Positions 31,476 to 33,877 of a DNA stretch of 33,877 nt are shown in pieces. The stretch's first letter is position 1. Each line of letters begins with the position of its first letter. A model generated the notes under the pieces. The model saw only the letters and a list, made by a program, of their open reading frames with translations, was not told where the DNA came from and did no database searches. This DNA is from J051 sp040752255 (GTDB lineage Bacteria; Armatimonadota; Fimbriimonadia; Fimbriimonadales; ATM1), in contig JBFMFD010000004.1 in NCBI GenBank assembly GCA_040752255.1, positions 1 through 33,877 of the forward strand, written 5' to 3'. The position numbers and the translations under genes were made by a program.

Positions 31476-31916
31476 ATGATTGTCATGAGAAGGATTCTCA
31501 ATTTGATTGCTCTGTCGTTCGTTGGCTTGGTCGTTCCCTCGGCTGCCTTCGCGCAACTCGAGGGAGAACCAAACTGCATACTGTTGGCTCACTTCCCGTC
31601 CGCAGTCTGCAATTGCACTTCTCCAGGCCCCGTTACTCACGAGTTCGGGTCCACTTACTCGGTCGCTTGGTGGAAGTACACCGGTAGTTGCGCCGGAGAA
31701 GGGGAACCATGCCCTTGGGAATACGGAGGCACCTCCGGGCCTCATCAGCTCACGGCGGAAATCCCTGGAGGCAAGTGTATTTATGACGTGAAGTTCTGGT
31801 GGTGTGTCTACCCCCCGGGGACGCTGGTTCTGTGCGAAAACGGTTACTGTCCTGACGGTCCGAAGCACTATTTCAACCTGCTTGGGTACACCGCCAAGTT
31901 CTATAATTGTCCGTGA
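31476..31916 (+). CDS. Cysteine-rich secreted protein, unknown
   Basis: A 146-residue exported protein. Signal peptide MIVMRRILNLIALSFVGLVV with cleavage near AAFA-Q27, then 10 Cys in about 120 residues (VCNC early, SCAGEGEPC in the middle, WWCVYPPGTLVLCENGYC later and a final NCP). Tyr, Trp and Gly are also frequent, suggesting a compact, disulfide-bonded beta protein. The Cys spacing differs from B1 and B2, so I do not call it a paralogue. ATG 31485 (MRRILN) is an equally possible start. Upstream control is unusual (dyad promoter, hairpin, G10). It lies 34 nt before the next exported-protein gene. Family not recognised. Confidence 0.68.
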   Translation: MIVMRRILNLIALSFVGLVVPSAAFAQLEGEPNCILLAHFPSAVCNCTSPGPVTHEFGSTYSVAWWKYTGSCAGEGEPCPWEYGGTSGPHQLTAEIPGGKCIYDVKFWWCVYPPGTLVLCENGYCPDGPKHYFNLLGYTAKFYNCP

Positions 31917-31950
31917 CTACGGATGTGTTGAGTGAGGTGTGAACGACCAG

Positions 31951-33162
31951 ATGATTATCCCATTAGCAACTTGTCTACTCCTTCAGGGCGTCGGCGCCGT
32001 AACGCCGCCTCCACACCAACGGGACGAGGCAGCGGAGCAGCAACACCGTGAGCAGGTCCTCACAAACTGGCGTGATGAACTCACGAAGATCTGCGAAGTC
32101 GAGAGAATCGAGGCGATGGTTGCGAACCTGCAAGGCAACCTGGTGCTCAAAGCTTGGAAAGACCCGTACGGCGTTGCAGGGATGCGCATCCTCGGCCGCG
32201 GGCTCGGCGCCAAGTGGGTCCAGATCAACGGCGTTCAGACCTTCGGATATGCGCACTACGATGCCGAGCCCGTTGACGCGGTGCTTTGGTCTGTGCTGCG
32301 GGGCCTCGATCCCGACGCGAAGAAGCGACTGTCCTCAGGCGAGTTGACGCTCGCCGATCTCGGCCAGGCTGGCGCTGACATCGCTCTCGCTGTCGCCATC
32401 GACCCGTCGATGGCGACGATCCTGCTCGAGCGTGGCGGCGCCGCCAAGGTTCAAGCAAACTTCGCCGTCCACGGCCGGTACCTTGACCCCTCATCGGGGA
32501 GGACGCGTTATGTCTTCTTCGACACGGGCGCCGACGGCGGCCCGCCAGTCACCCCTGAGCCGGAAGGCGACGCAACCCCTCTGTTCGCCTACGTGCCGCT
32601 CAAACCTCACACGGGCGGCCCGCTTGACTACGGAAGCGGCAGTGTAATGACGCTCGAGGAGTTCCGCGACCGCGCCCAAGATGCGTTCGGTGCACGTTAC
32701 TACCTCGACTCGCGTCTTCGAAACGAGTACGTTTACGCCCGCGGCAGCATGGACCAAGAGACATTCGAGTTGGTGTACCGCGAGGTCGCCTCGGCTGTGC
32801 CACCCCTTCGCATGCCGGAGCACCTGACTGCCGCGCAGGAGGAGATCGCGCGCTTGGTCGAAGAGATGGGCCTGTCGGAGGCCGACGCCGCAGTTCTCGA
32901 GCGGATGGGATTGTCTCTGGGAGACGTGTTCGGCGGCAAAGGGATCACGGCATCCGAACTTGCCTCACGCGACCCCTCCCTGCGCGCCCGCTTGGAAGCC
33001 TACGGCGTTCCGCCCGACGCCGTCATCCAGCTTCGGGGAGGACTGGAACTTGCTCTGGACCCGGGCGGATGGCGAGACGTCGGGCCGCCCTTCAACATGA
33101 ACGGCAGACCGGTGCGGCGGGCGGCGTCCAATCGATTAGTATTCGGTTTCGTGTCGCGGTAG
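31951..33162 (+). CDS. Exported protein of unknown function, tandem paralogue 1
   Basis: 403 residues. I chose ATG 31951 (MIIPLATCLLLQGVGA) because it opens with a hydrophobic export-like stretch; an in-frame GTG at 31939 sits right on the GAGG and is too close to it. The n-region has no positive charge, so export is probable, not certain. After a Gln/Glu-rich linker comes a domain shared with the next gene: ICEVERIEAMV, WVQINGVQTFGY, LDPSMATILLERGGAAKVQANFAV. The C-terminal 110 residues are helical and acidic (EEIARLVEEMGLSEADAAVLERM), ending in a Gly/Pro-rich tail. I do not recognise the family. It follows the Cys-rich gene in what looks like one exported-protein operon. Confidence 0.7.
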   Translation: MIIPLATCLLLQGVGAVTPPPHQRDEAAEQQHREQVLTNWRDELTKICEVERIEAMVANLQGNLVLKAWKDPYGVAGMRILGRGLGAKWVQINGVQTFGYAHYDAEPVDAVLWSVLRGLDPDAKKRLSSGELTLADLGQAGADIALAVAIDPSMATILLERGGAAKVQANFAVHGRYLDPSSGRTRYVFFDTGADGGPPVTPEPEGDATPLFAYVPLKPHTGGPLDYGSGSVMTLEEFRDRAQDAFGARYYLDSRLRNEYVYARGSMDQETFELVYREVASAVPPLRMPEHLTAAQEEIARLVEEMGLSEADAAVLERMGLSLGDVFGGKGITASELASRDPSLRARLEAYGVPPDAVIQLRGGLELALDPGGWRDVGPPFNMNGRPVRRAASNRLVFGFVSR

Positions 33163-33220
33163 TTTCAGGGCGTCCCTGCGGGCTGCCTCTATCCCGGTGG
33201 GTTGCGAGGTAGACTGAAAC
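33162..33220 (+). other. Large intergenic hairpin abutting a ribosome site
   Basis: GTTTCAG (33162-33168) pairs with CTGAAAC (33214-33220). Inside it TGCCTC (33184-33189) pairs with GAGGTA (33206-33211, one G-U), and CCC with GGG. The outer arm begins in the stop codon of paralogue 1 and ends at the base before the GGAGGAGG of paralogue 2. Likely an intergenic mRNA element, not a terminator since no U-run follows. Confidence 0.5.
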
Positions 33221-33237
33221 GGAGGAGGAAACAAGTG

Positions 33238-33877
33238 ATGATGGTTGGCGTAACTGGACTGTTGGTTTCTCTCGGCGCGGTCGCTGCGGGCGCCCAGCAG
33301 GCGGAGCCGCCGACGACTCGGTATTTTCCCTCGCAAGCGTCGCAGACGGAATTGCAGGAGGTGTACCACGTCTGGGAGGAAACGCTGCGGGCGATCTGCG
33401 ACGTCGAGGGCATCGAGGCGATGGTCTTCGACATCGAACCGGCCTATGAGTACATCGAGCCCTGGGAGAAACGGCTCGGCGCAGAGGCGATGCGTTTGTT
33501 TGCCTTCGGCAGCAAGCGTCGCTGGCTACAGGTTGACGGTGTCCAGGTCTTCACTCGCGTTGGCTATAACTATCGAACGAATCGGTATACGGAGACTCTG
33601 CTTGACTTGCTCCGTTCGATGGACGAAGAGACGCTCAAGCAGTTGACGAATGAAGGTGTACGCCTGAGCGAACTCGGCTCCGCACGCGACCAGGTGCTGC
33701 CACGCCTGGCGCTGGATCCTGCGATGGCCAAAGTGCTCGCAGAGCGAGGCGGGGAGGTGCTCGTGCAGGCGACGTTCGCGCCCCAGTTCGAGTACACAGA
33801 CCCCAAGACCGGCGCGAGCCGCGTCACTCAGCTCGGCTCCATGGACGCAAACCGCCCTCCGCGCATGCCGGTAACCG
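33238..33877 (+). CDS. Exported protein of unknown function, tandem paralogue 2, 3' end missing
   Basis: An open frame of 213 codons running off the window. Signal peptide MMVGVTGLLVSLGAVAAGA, cleaved near AGA-QQ. It is homologous to the preceding gene: ICDVEGIEAMV, WLQVDGVQVFTR, LDPAMAKVLAERGGEVLVQATFAP align with that gene's motifs, in the same order and spacing. The region after IEAMV is richer in Tyr and Glu (YEYIEPWEKRLGAEAMRLF). The ribosome site GGAGGAGG (33221-33228) is the best in this part; ATG 33238 has 9-nt spacing, and GTG 33235 or ATG 33241 are alternatives in the same frame. Function unknown; a tandem duplication with clear divergence. Confidence 0.72.
   Translation, partial: MMVGVTGLLVSLGAVAAGAQQAEPPTTRYFPSQASQTELQEVYHVWEETLRAICDVEGIEAMVFDIEPAYEYIEPWEKRLGAEAMRLFAFGSKRRWLQVDGVQVFTRVGYNYRTNRYTETLLDLLRSMDEETLKQLTNEGVRLSELGSARDQVLPRLALDPAMAKVLAERGGEVLVQATFAPQFEYTDPKTGASRVTQLGSMDANRPPRMPVT

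Overview
This window is a gene-dense, high-GC bacterial chromosome segment with G or C in most third codon positions. It carries about 27 protein genes, one broken gene and two genes cut by the window edges. I see no rRNA, tRNA, CRISPR array, transposase or phage gene. Housekeeping genes (dnaE, topA, recG, ispDF, hpf, htpX, pdhA, pdhB) are mixed with exported proteins of unknown function. A LytR-CpsA-Psr protein, a PIN-TRAM membrane protein, long-form HPF, several proteins resembling the DUF1559 / H-X9-DG pilin-like class, and lipoprotein and signal-peptide genes together suggest a diderm of the Terrabacteria side. My best guess is Armatimonadota (Fimbriimonadia-like). That is inference from gene content, not a database match.

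Layout. Positions 1-4172 (+): the 3' part of a penicillin-acylase-family hydrolase, then a secreted subtilase. Positions 4252-19178 (minus), from the far end inward: topA, a secreted NTF2-like protein, and a broken exported-protein gene with two in-frame TGA codons; then a tightly overlapping group of GAF histidine kinase, LCP enzyme, pilin-like membrane protein, PilZ c-di-GMP receptor and a cytochrome b-c fusion that has lost most heme-b ligands; then dnaE, pdhA, pdhB and a small, very tryptophan-rich basic protein. A shared hairpin terminator separates this last gene from the subtilase.

Positions 19364-23024 (+): PIN-TRAM protein, fused IspDF, HPF and HtpX. Positions 23139-26274 (+) hold the most unusual locus. 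A promoter preceded by a tandem repeat drives a thioredoxin-fold lipoprotein, whose coding region contains a run of 11 C, and then an array of pilin-like membrane proteins (A1, A2, A3). A1 and A2 are each followed by a cysteine-rich exported protein (B1, B2). The first 212 bp of each A unit is nearly identical, while the rest of each gene has diverged strongly. I infer an exported, disulfide-dependent surface system in which the lipoprotein could act on B disulfides.

Positions 26419-31346 (+): fluoride channel CrcB with a DUF190 partner, a 50-residue membrane microprotein, RecG and a solitary HyuA-type hydantoinase/oxoprolinase. Positions 31429-33877 (+): a second exported-protein island. It has a promoter inside a perfect inverted repeat, a 5' hairpin and a run of 10 G ahead of a cysteine-rich secreted protein, then two tandem paralogues of unknown function, the second running off the window.
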